Shown piece after piece: positions 22,735 through 34,004 of a DNA stretch of 64,000 bases. The DNA is taken from contig JACEVL010000803.1 in NCBI GenBank assembly GCA_020284085.1, positions 150,488 through 214,487 on the forward strand. Reading direction: 5' to 3'. Each line of letters opens with the position of its first letter. Within the stretch, counting starts at the first letter, position 1. The notes under the pieces are model-generated. The model worked only from the letters and a program-made list of their open reading frames with translations. It was not told the origin of the DNA and did not search any database. This DNA comes from Aporrectodea caliginosa (Eukaryota > Annelida > Clitellata > Crassiclitellata > Lumbricidae). The position numbers and the translations under genes are program-made.

Positions 22735-22882
22735 TATCTGGTACCCAGTAAATGGGTGTCCCTGTTATCTGGCCTCCCTTTTTCCCCTTTTGGCCTCCCT
22801 TGTTGTCTGTCTGTTCATAAGAAATGTATTCCGATTTTGTATCTTGAACGTTGGCCACAATAAAGATTGATTGACATACACA
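22735..22882 (+). mobile_element. LINE 3' UTR with (GATT) tail
   Basis: GGTACCCAGTAAATGGGTG...TTGGCCACAATAAAGATTGATTGAC. The AATAAA plus GATTGATTG end is like the one at 6420 on the opposite strand. Confidence 0.5.
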
Positions 22883-23099
22883 TACGTTAAAACATACATA
22901 GTGGTATGTACAAAATGACTTAATTATTATTGATAACAATAAAACAATAATAATAAATTTTATATGCATGTATAATTATGTATATGCATGGGTAATAATG
23001 TAAGCCTATAATTATATCGTGTGATGCGGAAAAAAACTAAATCTGGATTTCGTAGTTTATGCATAAAAAATTATAATAGCATGAAGAAGAAGAAGAGCA
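22883..23099. other. AT-rich non-coding
   Basis: Short AATAATAAT and TATGCATG runs. No gene. Confidence 0.4.
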
Positions 23100-23378
23100 G
23101 TCCTTTAAATACCCTGACAGGCAACCATTGGTATGAAATTTCGAGAACTTCATTTTCTTATCCCCAGCATATGAGGGCGGGTCCTCTCCCTCGCTGTCTG
23201 ATCTTCCCACGGACAGCGTGCGGTCAGTGTACTCATTATAGGCGAGCTGGTTGGGGTCGCAAGCAGAGCAGAAATCTCTGCACAAATTTCTTCTTTGGCG
23301 AGGATTTGAAACCCTATCTCTCGGTTGACGATCCAGCACTTAACCACTGGACTATTGTGTGTACCCAATGATAGCACG
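23100..23378 (-). mobile_element. SINE S1 (tRNA-Asp-like), minus-strand copy
   Basis: Read on the - strand, a tRNA-like head (AGTGGTTAAGTGCTGGATCG) is followed by the body blocks TTTCTGCTCTGCTTGCGACC, AATGAGTACACTGACCGCAC and AAAATGAAGTTCTCG. The order matches the copies at 27425 and 42690. Confidence 0.75.
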
Positions 23379-24159
23379 TATTCAACTATATATAAGAATT
23401 ATCTACATTCGGCATTTTGTTAACAGATGAAAATATTTGCTTTAGTTGCATATGGAAATTATTCATGTCATGTCAAGGAAATCCATTTATCGGAGAAAAA
23501 CATTGACATTGGTTGCCGAGTCACGCTGCAACTTAGAAACTGAGAATAACATTCGTTAACACTTTAACAACAAGCGTGTACTGAAAGTTACTGGGAACCA
23601 AAGCAGCTCGTCATTAAAGCACATACTCATCATACTTCCGCCCAGAAACAATATTTAGCGTTCTTTATTAATGATTCATATCATAGGCTCTATTCGTCTT
23701 GACAAAGTATGCACATTAACGTGATTTGTATAATTAACGACGACCAATGGACCAGGATTTTACAACTCAAGCACTCTTTGTATGTATAGTATGAGCTATA
23801 CTAAAAGGGAGTGACCTAAACACTGTCAAAATGCGTAAACAACACAAAGACCATGTCAACAGATAAAATGATAACGCAAGCAGAGGAAGAGAATGGCGAG
23901 TGGGTGGTTGGGTTGATGAATAGATGGATGGTAGAACGGATGGATAGGTGGATGGATGGTCGGATGGATGAGTGAATTGGTAGATGGATGGCTACATGGA
24001 TGGGGGTGAGTTATTGGGAGGATAGGGGAAACTGTTCAAGGAGATCGGTGTTAATTGAAGTTAACGCTTTAACGACAAACTGCAGTGCATTGGTTTCCCA
24101 GTCACGTTCAGTACACGCTCGTCACTAAAGTGTCAAACAAAACCACACACGAGTCAAGC
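23379..24159. other. No recognisable gene
   Basis: Single-copy-looking AT-rich DNA with a GGATGGATAG array at about 23920-24005. Confidence 0.5.
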
Positions 24160-24840
24160 AGAATTTCTTATTTTCTTCACCTGATTATTGCAAACTCCGA
24201 TAATGAAAATTGTTATAAGTGGCCTCGAATCACCATGGCAACTAACATGGAAAAAAGTCATCTAGTATATCTCCTTTGGTCAAGTTAAGTAAAGAGATCA
24301 TTACTTACTGTGTACAGCGTAAGCTTAGTATAAAATTATCATTTTTGCATAAGGTCTATTTTTAAAAAGAAACATCTAACCATCATGGTTTTCTCGAGAA
24401 AATGTCTAAATTTTCAGTGCGTCAGCATCGCTCTTAAACCGGCACATTTTAACAAACTAAAGGAAATTATAAACAAATCAAAATGACTTTCGCTTTCAAC
24501 TTATCTGATTAGATATATCGCCCATTTCTAAAGCTAAAATAACCATCAAAGGCTTTTGGGTCACCATGGCAACTGGCATCGATAAAAGTCATATAATATT
24601 TCCACTTTTGTCGAATTAAGCATAGAGATCCTTACGAACTTGTGATACTTACTGTGTCCCGTTAAAGCTTAGCCTAAAATGACCGCATTTGAAAGAGGTC
24701 GATTAAAAAAATCCCTGAACTTACAACTATCATGGCATTCTCGAGAAAAACGAAACTTCGAGTGCGCGGAATCCGCTTTAAAACAGCACAGTTTAATAAA
24801 TTTAAGAAAGTCGTAGAGATAGCCTATTCACAGAAGTTCT
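24160..24840. repeat. Diverged tandem duplication (~330-bp unit)
   Basis: 24180-24480 and 24500-24840 share ordered blocks: CACCATGGCAACT, AAAAGTCAT, AAGCTTAG, ATCATGG...TCTCGAGAAAA, CAGTGCG/GAGTGCG and a TTAAAxCxGCACA end. The first block in both copies is an RFX X-box-like motif. The third, inverted partial copy is in the adjacent palindrome. Confidence 0.7.
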
Positions 24841-24933
24841 TTTGCATATATTATATGCAAGAGAACTTCTGTGAATAGGCTATCTCTACGACTTTCTTTA
24901 ATTTATTAAACTATGCTGTTTTAAAGCGATTCA
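24770..24933. repeat. Near-perfect 160-bp palindrome
   Basis: The arm reading ...AGCCTATTCACAGAAGTTCT (24770-24848) returns in inverted form at 24852-24933 with almost no mismatch. The centre is GCATATATTATATGC. It would form a hairpin of nearly 80 bp. Confidence 0.93.
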
Positions 24934-24999
24934 ACCTTTTTTTACTCTGAACAAATGGGGCATATTATGCTCCATTTGTTCAGAGTAAAAAAGGTTGAA
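24931..24999. repeat. Second adjacent palindrome
   Basis: TTCAACCTTTTTTTACTCTG through GGGGCATATTATGCTCC to CAGAGTAAAAAAGGTTGAA. It directly abuts the first palindrome, with arms of about 33 bp. Confidence 0.93.
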
Positions 25000-25859
25000 C
25001 TTTCTGGTCGATGAGCCTAAACGTTAAAAGACGATACAAATAATATTATGTTGACATCTCACAAGTTCACGGAGGTTCACTGGCACACACCTGCGAATTA
25101 CTCGCGCGTAATCTTATACTAAGCACTGAACTTTGTATTGCAATTTGTATTAAACACCATGATTGATGATACGTCGTATGTATTCGTGACATGGTAACAG
25201 ATTCGTTTGAATACTCATCTCGTGACATCCCGTAACGCGAAGTTTGGAATTGATAGTGTCTATTTGTTTAACGACAAACGATTTAGTTTGCGTAAGCCTT
25301 CATATTGCACAGCTTTCTTCATCATCATCAAATATTCGTTTATCACAAATTCAGGTTGATACATCCCAACTGAAAACAGATGGTGATATGGTAGTTTACG
25401 TGTCAATCATCATTTCTTCGGAGAATTGAAGCGCCAAGCACTTGTAAGTGAGTGGTCCACACGCTATATATAGTGTAGTCCTACGTAGGTAATTGATCGG
25501 TGAACATTTATTAGGTTTATATTAAATGTTGTTCGTCAGCTATCCATCATTGGACATTACTGACGTCCATTTAAATGTGGTACTCAATCAAGATACTCGA
25601 AGGTGTTGGAACTATGCTTGCTGATGTTGATATATTGTTTGGAAAGTTATGCGTGTTTTCAAATTGGGGTCGAAACCCAGACCCTGGGGTGAAATGGGGT
25701 CGCAATCGAGGGGCGTGGCGAGTGAATTTGTTGCGAATGAGTTTCTCAAGTATAGTGTTGATGCGGGACATCGTTGAATACGATTGAATGCGTGATGGAT
25801 AATGACGAATCGAGTAGCAGGATATTCAAATAACGCTATAGACGTATATGTATAACACG
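25000..25859. other. No recognisable gene
   Basis: Unremarkable AT-rich DNA. A short overlapping pair of open frames at 25571-25787 lacks any family signature. Confidence 0.5.
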
Positions 25860-26375
25860 TGGCTTCCTGTGTTGTTCATTGCTTCACCCTCTTTGCCATT
25901 TCAGCCGATTATTTAAGCTGGACTCGGAATTGCATCCGTAATTTGACACGCTGGACTTCACTATCAGATATCCTGATTCCACCCCTCGTCACCACACGAC
26001 CATTTGGAATGACCTTCCCCTCACTAAGGGTTAAACTAATGACTTGTTCTTCCTCATCGGTCTCTCGCTCTTTACGGCGTTTCTTCTTCCCGTGGCTTTA
26101 GTGCTGAGAGCGCCTCTGAATATTATTCTGCGAGATGCGCTTTATAAATTATTAGGCACGATGCGATACAGGACCACCATCATTACCGATTGCCACCGTA
26201 GCACCTTGCTGTCTCATCGGCTTGACCTCCCCGGATTCTGACCTGGCATCGGAAAAGAACAAAGCAGCCTGGCTATTGAGGACTTGATTTGATATAGCGC
26301 CTGTGTATAAGCTGGTCTTCCTAACGCGACTGTCGTATGGTGCTGAGAAATTTAGAAGATTTACATGTACATTCA
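25860..26375 (+). mobile_element. LINE 3'-end fragment (family 3)
   Basis: Contains the family 3 blocks CCACCGTAGCACCTTGCTGT, CTCATCGGCTTGACC, CCTGGCTATTGAGGACTTGA and TTTGATATAGCGCC in the same order as 7185-7500. The upstream coding part is too decayed to read. Confidence 0.6.
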
Positions 26376-27424
26376 GACTGTTACTATAAGATTGTATGTT
26401 GGAATTACTCTTCGTTTCTGCTGCGGATTTCTTTTAACGTTTTGACGGTTATTTATTCGCGTTTCATCTTGGTTTGCGTGACGGATTGCGAAGGGATTTG
26501 AGGAGAGATGGGCTTCCTGGTTCCTGGCTCCAGTCTCAGATCCACGGGCCTGCGTCGTACGCCGTCCGTAGTCGGATAACTTTCGTCGCGGAGGATATGG
26601 AATGACCTTTGGAGTGACCTCGACCATCAGTCACCGTTGACGCTCGATCTGACGACCGTCAAGCGACGAATACCTGTCCTGCTTTCCTCCGACGGCTCAA
26701 GGGATGGCCGGACGTGCGTCATTCGTCACCAGTGAGGGTAGTGGCGTCTAACCCCCCCCCATCTGGAATGGGAGAACAAACCCCCACTGTGGCCAACTTA
26801 TATAATAAGAGACTCAGAGGCAGGGCTTTTGAAGTGTGCAGTTTTACACAAAAATGGCAGTTCTAAATGAATTTGTGCAGCTGTAAAAGCATTTATCTGC
26901 AGTTAAAAATAGTTTAAAAGGTTCATAGTTACCATGGCTTTTTAAACGGGGAGAGAAGGGGTTGTGCAGTTCCACAAATTACTTTTAAAAAGCCCTGCTC
27001 AGAAGTCACTCAGAGCTGTAAATTATTATGCGTTAACCTCCCAATTTTGACAACCGTGGGGACTGTTCTCTCCACCACCACCCCACTCCATTGGTTGACG
27101 CCACTGAGTAAGGGACTTCCGGATCGTGGTGTTATCTTCTACAGCGGACCCAAGCGTTTGTATTAGCTCCTCACTATTGGCGCAGCTTCGTCCAAAAACT
27201 CTGAACATGATGTCATCTGTCGATTTGTTTGGGATCCTCTTGTAATTGTAGTAGGCCTAGTTTCACTTTAACGAGACTGTGGGATAACAAAGATCATTAG
27301 CGTCGCCATCCTCCTTCATCCAGGCTTGGGACTGGCACAGTCAGAGTACGAATAGTGTCGGAGTTCTTTGTAATTGTAGTTATAACTACGGTTATTTATA
27401 TAGCGTTGTCATAAGCGAGTATAC
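26376..27424. other. No recognisable gene
   Basis: 26720-27080 contains two roughly inverted blocks (AACCCCCCCCCATCTGGAAT and CAACCGTGGGGACTGTTCTC regions) that may be a small inverted-repeat element. No coding exon is supported. Confidence 0.4.
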
Positions 27425-27605
27425 TGGGGTGCCTTACGATAGTCTAGTGGTTAGAGTGCTAGACTGTCACCCGAGAGAAAGGGGTTCAAATCCCCGACAG
27501 GACAGACATTTGTCGAGATTTCTGCTCCACCTGCCAACTCAGATACACAATGAGTACATTGACTGCAGACTGTCAGTGGGAAGGCTAGACGGTGATACGG
27601 TCATA
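27425..27605 (+). mobile_element. SINE S1, best-preserved tRNA-Asp-like head
   Basis: The head GTCTAGTGGTTAGAGTGCTA, CTGTCACCCGAGAGA and GGGGTTCAAATCCCCGACAG closely follows the layout of a eukaryotic tRNA-Asp, including a GTC at the anticodon position, an A box and a B box (GGTTCAAATCC). The family body follows. The cloverleaf is imperfect and the downstream body is shared with other copies, so this is a SINE and not a tRNA gene. Confidence 0.8.
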
Positions 27606-28153
27606 AATACATTTTATAGCAGTGATGCATATACATTACACAAGCATAGAATATATGGCACTAATAAATATAATATAAATTATTAATGCAAATAATTAAA
27701 GAGGCATACACATATCCTATATAACATTGATGCCTATATTTTATACAACACTCACTCATAGACACACGCATATAATATATATACATAAATAATACATATA
27801 TAGAAACGCATAAATAACTTTAAAATGCGCTACATCAAGTGTCCGTATACATACATGCATAGAAACGCTGAACAACAGTTCATCCGAACCCATGTTATAC
27901 GATTCTTGTGTATAATGCCTGCTGTGTGTTTATGCAAACGGTTTGAGGTCTGATCTGGATGGTATAGAAAACGGGGATGCTTTCAGACGGATGCATGCTC
28001 TTGTCACAATTGGATTGATTCCTCAACAGTATCAGCGGCCTTGGATGTAGAGTTGCAAGGCTATAGAGCATGAATCAAACTGTATCAAGAGTGAAAATCT
28101 CTGACTTAGGCTGTTACATGCATACATACGTACATATACATACATATATATGG
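27606..28153. other. AT-rich non-coding
   Basis: TATACATA-rich sequence with no gene or element end recognised. Confidence 0.5.
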
Positions 28154-29018
28154 CGGTGGCCCAAAATAACAAAAGTTGGAAATGTTTAGCTCCACAAGGC
28201 TGCCCTTGTTACACATGAAAATATAACCCTGTATGCAAAAATTTGGACAGATTGAACTATATTTAGAGGTCGCGCCTTTTGCACACTTTTACATTATATA
28301 GTATGAAACGTCAAAAGACTATCAGTTTGAAAAATGACCAGATCTCAGCCATTAATTGTTAAAATTGGTTAATTCTTTCTTGCATTCTTCGTCTTGAAGA
28401 GGGCTACCTGTGATATGAAACAAGGATACCAAATGTAAGACGATCAAAAGTTATTTTAAGGACAAAAAGGTCAACTTCAGACCACGATTTTTCTATAAAA
28501 TTGACCTTTTTGTAATTAAAATAACTTTTGATCGTCTTGCAGTTGGTATCCTTGTTTCTTATCACAGGTAGCCCTTATCATGACGAGAAATACGTGACAG
28601 AATTAACCAATTTCAACCATTATTGGCTGAGATCTGATCATTTTTCTTCGATTTTTGTTAGATTTGGTTTCTTATGACCTTGAAATGACCTTGAATGACC
28701 CTGAATTTCGTATTTATATTTTAATTAAGATATAGCTCTCATCTAGATAAATAAACAGTCAAAAGTTCATCTAAATTGGACTCCTCGTTAATTTGTTGTG
28801 ATAAAAAGAGTAAATCGACAATGGACCCAAGTTCCAAAACCCAAGCATGCGGTTTTTGCGATTTCTACAAAAAGTGTCAAAGTGGCGCGACCTCTAAACA
28901 TGCTCAGATCTCTTCAATTTTTTCACCACATAGTCTTCTTGTCAAGTGGAACAAGGGCAGCCTTGTGGAGCAGCATGTTTCAACAACAAAATTTTCCCCG
29001 TGTAAGTTTGGGCCACAC
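28154..29018. mobile_element. 865-bp fold-back inverted-repeat element
   Basis: Outer ends GTGGCCCAAA and TTTGGGCCAC begin arms of about 430 bp. Paired blocks include CTCCACAAGGCTGCCCTTGT with its inverse at 28955-28975, AGAGGTCGCGCC with GGCGCGACCTCT, and an inner, better-conserved pair at 28340-28470 / 28515-28640 with AAGACGATCAAAAGTTATTT. No reading frame is present, so it is a MITE/fold-back type element of unknown superfamily. Confidence 0.8.
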
Positions 29019-29574
29019 TAATATATATGGCATTATATACATGTATATATGGACAAAGAAATGACCACGGAGAAGCTAAATTTGGGCCAATATATTACAT
29101 AGCTAAATAAATATATAGCATACGTAAATATAGGCATCGACATTGATAATATCTCTCTATATTATATGCACCTCATACCCATACTAGGGCTATTGTATAC
29201 AATCGTACGTGATATACACAAATGTATTTAAATATTTTAGCATACATATTATATATATATATATACCTAAATAACATACATGCGTGTTATGTGATCATTT
29301 TGGACCTGGCCATTCCATAGCAAACGCCGGTTCATAAAGGTTGGCTCGATTCCCAGATAGTTGAACGTCCTTCTTCTGACCTTGAAGGTCCTGTCCTATC
29401 CTGTGCGATCCTTTCCTTTTCACCTGTCACTTCCTTTCCTGTCCTTGTGGTGTTCTCTTGTGTAATTTTCTTCTTTTGTTCAGTTCTTTGTTCTTATGCC
29501 GATTTCCTTCCTTTTGTCTTGTAGTTTCGTGTCCTTACTCAGTTTTCCTGCTTCTCTGTTCACTAAAATCCTAT
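29019..29574. other. AT-rich non-coding
   Basis: One further GGGCCAATATATT near 29080 resembles the terminal motif of the previous element. No gene. Confidence 0.45.
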
Positions 29575-29900
29575 TCTCCCTTGTCAGTTTCTTTATCTCC
29601 CTTATCAGTTTCTCCCTCTCCCTTATCAGTTTCTCCATCTTCCTTATTAGTTTCTCCATCTCCAAATAGTTTCTCCATCTTCCTTATCAGTTTCTCCATA
29701 TTCATTATCAGTTTCTGCATCTCCCTTATCAGTTTCTCCATTTTCAATGTCAGTTTCTCAATCTCCCTTATCAGTTTCACCCTCTCCTTTAGCAGTTTCT
29801 CCATCTCCAAACAGTTTCTCCATCTTCCTTATCAGTTTCTCCATATTCATTTTCAGTTTCTCCATCTTCCTTATTAGTTTCTCGATCTCCCTTCTCTTTC
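29575..29900. repeat. 21-bp minisatellite
   Basis: About 15 units of the form CTTATCAGTTTCTCCATCTCC. The unit is a multiple of three and stays open on both strands (SFSISLI..., EKLIREM...). Confidence 0.95.
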
Positions 29901-30016
29901 ACTCAGTCCATCTGTCTGTCGTGTTCTTACTTACTGTCTGCTTATCTCTTTCTCTGTGTTGTCTGTGATTATGTCTCTCCGCATATTAACAATCAGTCAT
30001 TTAAAAAAATTCAGTA

Positions 30017-30062
30017 TATATATATATATATAATAAGCCCTTTTATAAATATATATATATAT
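30017..30062. repeat. (TA)n runs
   Basis: Two short TA arrays about 250 bp upstream of the channel exon. Confidence 0.9.
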
Positions 30063-30318
30063 ACAGTGGAAATCTATGACGCCATTACACACGCACATGT
30101 ACACGTCGGTTTAGCCAATCATCTATCGAAACCGTATATATGTTTATTATGGCGCCATGCAAATTTTGCAGATCGTCGCGCGCTCTACAAGGGCTTATAA
30201 ATCGGCATTATCTGATAAACGAGAATGCATTTCATAAATCAGGCATCATACTTTTGTGCAATATCTTGCATCTTTCTCCACAAAACAATCTTTATTGTGA
30301 TTTTGTTTCTTTTACCAG

Positions 30319-30620
30319 CATGAAACCGGCCAAACCGTCAAAATCCGGTGTTAACAGAACGTCCAGCCATAACACCGTCGCCATCAGACAGTCACACAAC
30401 ACCACGAGCAGCAACATGGCGGCCAATGAAAGATTGCTGAATAATTCTGGCAAAAACATGGCTGCCACCGAGCCTTCGCCGGTCGTGACGAGTCCAAAAA
30501 TGGCTGCATCCGGTGTCAAAGGTCCTCAAGACTTCTACACTGGGGAGAGTGCAAATGTCTCGCGACTACTAAACTCTCTGCTGAAAGGTTATGACAAACG
30601 TCTACGGCCAAACTACAACG
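30319..30620 (+). CDS. Cys-loop anion channel, first visible exon (N-terminal extracellular)
   Basis: The exon ends with NVSRLLNSLLKGYDKRLRPN, the conserved start of GABA-A/glycine/GluCl receptor ligand-binding domains. It is cut at a good donor (AACG|GTGAGA) in phase 1. The acceptor is inferred from a long pyrimidine run, TTTTGTTTCTTTTACCAG|C, at 30301-30318. The frame stays open further upstream to 30140, so the start is uncertain. An in-frame ATG is at 30320, but no hydrophobic signal peptide is visible after it, so an upstream exon should supply one. The segment before the conserved part is Asn/Ser/Thr-rich with NRT, NTT and NVS sequons. The phase-1 split glycine codon is completed by the next exon. 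Confidence 0.85.
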
Positions 30621-30699
30621 GTGAGAGCTTCAACAAAATTCGCAGGATGTTTGAGTCTATAGCATATATGGCCACTGTTACCCGTTTCATTTCACGTTT

Positions 30700-30970
30700 A
30701 TCAACGCTTCAAGAATTCTCACCTCTTTAAGAATTCTCACCTCTTCAAGAATTCTCATCTCTTCACGAATTCTCACCTGTTCAAGATGCCTCACCTTTTC
30801 AAGAATTCTCATCTCTTCAAGAATTCTCAGCTCCTTAAGAATCCTCAACTCTTCAAGAATTCTAACCTCTACAAAAATTCTCACCTCTTAAAGAATTCTA
30901 ACCTCTTCAAGAATTCTCACCTCTTGAGAATTCTCACCTCTCTTCAAGAATTCTCACCTTCAAGAATTCC
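30700..30970. repeat. 18-bp minisatellite just inside the channel intron
   Basis: About 15 units of TTCAAGAATTCTCACCTC, starting 80 bp after the exon's donor site. The unit length is a multiple of three, so the open frame of the exon appears to run on into it; that extension is intronic. Confidence 0.95.
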
Positions 30971-32214
30971 TATCCTAATTCAACCAATCCTCCTCCTTCC
31001 AAGCCTTCTCGTCCTCAACGAAAGCCGCCTTACCAGCTGGTCCTGCCTCCTCTCTCTGGTCTCTATCGCATCCCGACTCGGATCTTTCATTGACCATCTC
31101 CGGACAACCCCTCTGACAAGACGCAGCTCTCCTGATAAACTGGTACCCTGCTCTTAGCTTCCTAGTAGCGTTTTAGAAATGTGGAGTTTTACAATTACGG
31201 TTGTAGGTGTAGTAGACCTAAGGGACTTCAAAACTTTGTTCCACCACGAGAAAGTAAAGGCACACATAAGCTTACACGCCACTACGCAATTTTTTACAAC
31301 ACCTTCTCGATAAGCTCTTAAAAAGCGTGACCCTGAAGATGAAGTATCCGTTGACTGAGCAGCAAACGCGACCAAAGCAATCTAACTACTAGGAACCTTA
31401 TTAACATCCTAATTTGTCTAGGGACTCGTTGACCAACTCCTAAGGATCGCAGGCTGAGTTAGCACCACGTTGCGTGTGAAATTCCGCAGATCGTCCTCTC
31501 ATCCATTATAGTGAGGGATCGACAACACCACGAGCGACCATAACCTTGACCCTTGAGCAATCATAACCTTGACCCTTGAGCAACCGTAACCTTGACCCTA
31601 ACCCCAGCTTTGTTCTCTCGAGTATACGTTTAGTGTGTATTTAAGACTTTCGTTCTGCGTATAAATTCCGCTAGCTTTATTGCTTTTCATAATCTGCAGC
31701 AGTTACGATAGACCTGTCACCATAGCCTACATGTACATCAGTGCTGTCCAACCTTTTTGACACCGTGGTCCACCAAATAAATTATTCTTGAAGCCTAGGA
31801 AATTCAAAAGCAACGACTAACATTTATTGAAATTTATTAACTCAGTTAAAATTTATTTAAACTTTAAACAAGTTTAAATCGCCGTGGGAACTGGATTTTA
31901 TGTTCACATTGTCAAATGATAAGCCAAGTTACGAACGAATAGCTATGCAAGTAGGCCAGGGACTTTGTCTTTTGCAAAAGTTTAGCGAGCTCGGGCGGGC
32001 CACTTAAAACAACAAGGGCCTACATGTCTATAAGCCAAGCATGGACTGGCCAAAATTGAAATAAAGCAAATTCGTTGGTTGGTGAACACTTGCTTCCATT
32101 CTTTACAGTTTCAGTGTTTAACAACACCTTCTGACTAGCAAGTCCGTTGACGTCGACTTAACCGTATCTCGTTGGTATTAGGATAACCGGCCTTCAATTG
32201 TATTGCAACAGTTT
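30971..32214. other. Channel intron 1: mostly unrecognised sequence
   Basis: Holds a 23-bp tandem repeat (AACCTTGACCCTTGAGCAA) x3 at about 31547-31605. A hAT-like left end, CAGTGCTGTCCAACCTTTTT, is at 31739, but no matching right end is visible. No coding exon recognised. Confidence 0.5.
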
Positions 32215-32290
32215 AAGTAAGTAAAGTAAGTAAGTATATTCTTTATTGAACCAGTTGCAATCCGCATTCTGGTGTACATACATCATATAT
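32215..32290 (-). mobile_element. LINE/SINE tail fragment
   Basis: AGTAAGTATATTCTTTATTG then TTCTGGTGTACATAC, the same end as at 15262-15350. Confidence 0.5.
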
Positions 32291-32401
32291 ATAATAAACA
32301 ATAAACAATCAATAGTCAATATGAATAAAGCATTAACGACATCTTATGACATCAAAGGCCGTTGACGTACTGAAAAATTGTCCAGCTCTCACTATTTAGT
32401 A

Positions 32402-32635
32402 CTGTATTGTATTGTATTTGAAAATGTGTAAAGCACCTCTAGTAGGGTTAACCGTTCAGAAGCGCTCCCATTGCACAAGGCCCCGCGAAAAGAAGCAGGT
32501 TTTGAGAAAAGCGAAGGAAGAAGAAAGAGTGCCATATAGAATTGTAGAGCGAACAGAAGGAGAAAGGGCATTCCAAAGAGAGGGACCAATTGAAGCAAAG
32601 GAGCGAGACTGAGCCATAGCAGCAGTTAGTTACCT
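32402..32635 (-). mobile_element. LINE 3'-end fragment (family 2)
   Basis: The - strand reads the LINE C-terminus (FGMPFLLLFALQFYMALF and relatives in other frames), GAAGCGCTCCCATTGCACAA complement, and an (ATACA)n tail. It matches + strand copies at 44171, 47731 and 57285. Confidence 0.75.
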
Positions 32636-32791
32636 ACTTTCACTGTGCGCTTTCTGTTGAGCGTGCACTAAAAGTGACTGGGAAACCAATGCAGCTCGTC
32701 GTTAAAGTGTTAATGACGCTGTGTCATAATGAAGATGATTAGCACAATGCACTGTCAGTCAATGTAAAGAACTGCATTTATTTGTCTGTAG

Positions 32792-32859
32792 GTCAACCGG
32801 TGGAAGTTGAGATAACTATGTTCGTATCCAGCGTCAGCTCAATTTCCGAAGTGAACATG
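32792..32859 (+). CDS. Cys-loop anion channel, second visible exon (68 bp)
   Basis: Exactly 68 bp between TTTGTCTGTAG|GTC and AACATG|GTAAGA. With the split glycine it reads GQPVEVEITMFV, then SVSSISEVNM, the beta1-strand signature of GABA-A/glycine/GluCl receptors. It begins in phase 1 and ends on a codon boundary. As I recall, vertebrate GABA-A subunit genes have a 68-bp exon at this same place, which argues strongly for homology and a working gene. Both splice sites are canonical and there is no internal stop. Confidence 0.93.
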
Positions 32860-32891
32860 GTAAGACATGATATTCTTCACAAAAACCATGA

Positions 32892-33522
32892 CTGGTATGT
32901 ATGTATGTGTGCGAGTGTGTATGTGGGTAATGTGCATGTGTGTCTGTGTGTCTGTGTGTCTGTGTGTGCATGTGTGCATGTGTGCATGTGTGCATGTGTG
33001 CATGTGTGCATGTGTGCATGTGTGCATGCGTGTGTATGTATGTACGTGTGTGTATGTATGTACGTGTGTGTATGTATGTACGTGTGTGTATGTATGTACG
33101 TGTGTGTATGTATGTACGTGTGTGTATGTATGTACGTGTGTGTATGTATGTACGTGTGTGTATGTATGTACGTGTGTGTATGTATGTATGTGTGTGTATG
33201 TATGTACGTGTGTATGTATGTACGTGTGTGTATGTATGTACGTGTGTGTATGTATGTACGTGTGTGTATGTATGTACGTGTGTGTATGTATGTACGTGTG
33301 TGTATGTATGTACGTATGTATGTACGTGTATGTATGTATGTACGTGTGTGTATGTATGTATGTATGTGTGTGTATGTATGTACGTGTGTATGTATGTATG
33401 TACGTGTGTGTACGTATGTATGTATGTATGTATGTATGTATGTATGCATGCATGCATGCATGCATGTATGTATGTAGGTAGGTAGGTAGGTAGGTAGGTA
33501 GGTAGGTAGGTAGGTAGGTATC
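32892..33522. repeat. 18-bp GTGTGTATGTATGTAC minisatellite and (GGTA)n
   Basis: Begins 30 bp after the 68-bp exon. GTGCATGT units are followed by about 14-18 units of CGTGTGTGTATGTATGTA, then (GCAT)n and (GGTA)n. All six long open frames across it (Cys/Val/Tyr or His/Thr/Ile-rich) are artefacts. Confidence 0.97.
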
Positions 33523-33689
33523 TGGATACTTACGCTGGCGTCTTTTATTATCCCAAAAAATGCTGCCTGAGCCAGTCTACATGTATTTTATGATGTCAGA
33601 GGTCATTAAGAGCATTATTTTAAATGTCAATAGAAAGCAAACCAATGTACAGAAAACTAGAAGAGTCACTAATTGCGCCAACCTCGGAC

Positions 33690-33985
33690 CCCCACCAACG
33701 GATTCCCATCTCGTCTATCAATCTTGCCTTTCCCTCTCTTGCCCTCTCTCCTGCTGCTCTCCACTTACGGCCGAAAACCGAAATCTTCCAGCTTTCCATT
33801 CCTGATTCTGCCATACATACGGCCACGGACCACCATCATAAACGATTTCCACCGTAGCACCATGCTGTCTCCTCGGCTTGAGCCTCTGTATTCTGACCAG
33901 GCATCGGAACGGATAAATCAACCTGGCTATTGCGTACTTGATTTGACATAGCGCTGGTGCTTAAGCTGGTAATTATAATGAGCAA
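33690..33985 (+). mobile_element. LINE 3'-end fragment (family 3)
   Basis: Starts with CR1-like C-terminal coding (LAFPSLALSPAALHLRPKTE), then CCACCGTAGCACCATGCTGT, CTCGGCTTGAGCC, CCTGGCTATTG and TTGATTTGACATAGCGC. It lies in channel intron 2. Confidence 0.7.
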
Positions 33986-34004
33986 TGCACGCGACGTGAT
34001 TGTC

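Noticed and set aside
27430..27500. tRNA-Asp gene
   Set aside because: The head resembles tRNA-Asp, but the stems are imperfect and the same downstream body occurs in four other copies, so it is a SINE.
31739..32060. hAT transposon in channel intron 1
   Set aside because: The left end CAGTGCTGTCCAACC is convincing, but no matching right end or 8-bp duplication was found, so I did not call an element.
32782..33485. Several 180-230-codon frames rich in Cys/Val/Tyr or His/Thr
   Set aside because: They are products of the GTGTGTATGTATGTAC minisatellite. Only the first 68 bp after 32792 is coding.
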